From contig JAGPFR010000003.1 of NCBI GenBank assembly GCA_018056425.1, forward strand, positions 35,594 to 99,593: DNA of 64,000 nucleotides, read 5' to 3'. Positions 62,770 to 64,000 of the stretch are shown here, one piece after another; position 1 is the stretch's first letter, and the number at the start of each line of letters is the position of its first letter. Origin of the DNA: Lachnospiraceae bacterium (GTDB lineage: Bacteria; Bacillota; Clostridia; Lachnospirales; Lachnospiraceae). A program made the position numbers and the translations under genes. The notes under the pieces are model-generated. The model saw only the letters and a list, made by a program, of their open reading frames with translations. It was not told the DNA's origin and searched no databases.

Positions 62770-63714
62770 TTACTCCTGTTTAAACACACCAACAAATGGA
62801 ATATCACCATCAGCATAAGCTTCCTTTATTATACCATCCATTGTCTCTCTGGTGGCATATTCCGGTGATAAATGCTGCCCGTCTGACGTCATATCTTCCG
62901 GAAAATAGTAAATCGAGTCAAAATAGCCCGGAAAAGCCTCTTCTAGCTGAGTCTGCGCAAATTCTTCATGGAGCTGCTTATGTTCTTCAATTTGCCCATC
63001 TCCTGCGGGTGATGCCAGCAGGTGGAACTCAACTCCGCGCATCTCGCATTCGGATTTAAGTTTCAGCAGGTACTTCTCAGTTATCTCAAAAGAGTTCCCC
63101 TGTACATAATCTTCCCTGTACAGGTCCAGGTAATTCAGGTACATCTTCCTGTTAAAAGCCAAATCCTGGATCAGCCTGACAACCGGCTTTTTCAAAAACA
63201 CCTTTCCGAATACGCTTCCCATCTGATCCATAGTCTCATCATCCAGGTAGACAAGCATATCATTCAGTGCAAAGGGAATCACTCCGTGGGGATAAGTCCA
63301 ATATGTATCAAAAGTTCTGGCCATGGATGTCGGAAGCATTATCAGATATACATCCGTCGCATCTTCATGATATTTCAGCCACTCCATTGCAAGCATATAC
63401 TGACCCGTTATGTTTATGGCAGCATATGATGTAATAACGCAAACTTCAGGATATTCAGCATCCAAACTTCCAAAAAACTGATTGGCCACACTGTCTCCTA
63501 TAACCAATACCGTAGTACCGTCATCAGCTCTTACTCTTTCAATCTTAGGATTTACGGAATCATACCCACTACCCTCTGAAACATACTCCTCACTTTGCGT
63601 TAACCTGTTTATAAATCCACTCGTCTCAGGACACAGTGAACCGATCTCCAGCATCATTAAGAATGCCAAGACAAACAGAATCACTATTCCCATTTTGAGA
63701 AATAACTTCTTCAT
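62770..63714 (-). CDS. SGNH-hydrolase-like secreted/anchored protein
   Basis: 314 residues: membrane anchor (about 7-25), block I VLVIGDSVANQFFG with the serine nucleophile, and a late DGQHLSPEY with the aspartate/histidine pair. Such proteins work with MBOAT acyltransferases to acetylate surface glycans (family knowledge). ATG at 63714 overlaps the MBOAT stop. Confidence 0.75.
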   Translation of the reverse strand: MKKLFLKMGIVILFVLAFLMMLEIGSLCPETSGFINRLTQSEEYVSEGSGYDSVNPKIERVRADDGTTVLVIGDSVANQFFGSLDAEYPEVCVITSYAAINITGQYMLAMEWLKYHEDATDVYLIMLPTSMARTFDTYWTYPHGVIPFALNDMLVYLDDETMDQMGSVFGKVFLKKPVVRLIQDLAFNRKMYLNYLDLYREDYVQGNSFEITEKYLLKLKSECEMRGVEFHLLASPAGDGQIEEHKQLHEEFAQTQLEEAFPGYFDSIYYFPEDMTSDGQHLSPEYATRETMDGIIKEAYADGDIPFVGVFKQE

Positions 63715-64000
63715 CAAAACCTCGTATACATAAACTTGCCAGCATCTCCACCAAAGAAGCATATATAGACAAGAATCATAAATACAATATAGGCCATATA
63801 TACTCCCCATCTGATAATTGCAGGGAGCCTTCCAAATCTCTCAGACAGTTTAATGCCTTTCTCCTGAAGAAGATCCACTACAAATATCACTGATATTCCG
63901 AGTAGCATATGTGCCCACTGAAATTTCGTCCATCCCAGTTTGATTTTTCCATCGGTAAAGGATGTCATTATCTCCGGTTTTATAAATATACGTTTGATTA
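63714..64000 (-). CDS. MBOAT O-acyltransferase, C-terminal part (runs off window)
   Basis: The last 95 residues, with KLGWTKFQWAHMLLGISVIFVVDLLQ and a final helix (VYMAYIVFMILVYICFFGGDAG), as in AlgI/DltB-type acyltransferases. The stop overlaps the next gene as TGATG. Confidence 0.75.
   Translation of the reverse strand, partial: IKRIFIKPEIMTSFTDGKIKLGWTKFQWAHMLLGISVIFVVDLLQEKGIKLSERFGRLPAIIRWGVYMAYIVFMILVYICFFGGDAGKFMYTRF

Overview
The window reads as chromosomal DNA of an anaerobic Clostridia, most likely Lachnospiraceae. This taxon call is an inference from gene content: the anaerobic cobalt-early B12 pathway, a lipoprotein CbiK, high-molecular-weight rubredoxin, HD-GYP sensors, AGGAGG ribosome sites and a Gram-positive LexA box. 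No rRNA, tRNA or CRISPR array was seen.

Region 1 (1-20,400, minus strand) is one long cobalamin operon behind a B12 riboswitch, its own promoter and a terminator. In transcription order it encodes an exported cobaltochelatase CbiK, a substrate-binding lipoprotein, [four tandem hairpin repeats], a BtuC-type permease, an ABC-ATPase fused to CbiP, then CobT, CobU, CobS, CobC, CbiB, CobD, CbiC, CbiD, CbiF, CbiG, CbiH, a CbiJ-CbiE-CbiT fusion, CbiA, a Cys-rich small protein and a glycosyltransferase that runs off the window. CbiF carries a -1 frameshift at an A6 run. No CbiL was seen.

Region 2 (20,400-34,300, minus) holds a glycosyltransferase; a DNA-repair operon (SplB-like radical SAM, UvrB, UvrA) behind a perfect LexA box; a ClpX-like AAA+ ATPase plus a small partner with a long structured leader; and a two-component system with an ABC-2 transporter and an erythromycin-esterase-like protein.

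Region 3 (34,200-46,200) holds a MATE exporter, a decayed BrnT/BrnA pair, a TetR-SDR-condensation-like operon, xylulokinase, a two-gene sensory unit (7TM-PAS protein and HD-GYP protein), superoxide dismutase and a split HipA-like kinase module with two identical-type operators.

Region 4 (46,200-52,300, minus) makes and transfers a 3-amino-3,6-dideoxy sugar (FdtA-like isomerase, DegT aminotransferase, GNAT, GT2, two membrane proteins) beside a high-molecular-weight rubredoxin.

Region 5 (52,200-61,300) is accessory and AT-rich. It contains an orphan HicB, a GNAT with iron-sulfur-like N terminus, a 5'-truncated flavodoxin, and a three-gene defence-like cassette: HamA-like PD-(D/E)XK nuclease, 1000-aa SF2 helicase, and a 787-aa PD-(D/E)XK protein with a SEC-C tail. 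It is flanked by debris (UvrD C-terminal fragment, broken ParE next to an intact RelB). This cassette is the best candidate for an undescribed system: it looks like Hachiman extended by a second nuclease-like gene.

Region 6 (61,300-64,000, minus) has a membrane protein with a degenerate NUDIX-like region, an SGNH hydrolase-like protein and the C-terminal end of an MBOAT acyltransferase. Several REP-like palindromes sit at the stop codons of genes across the window.
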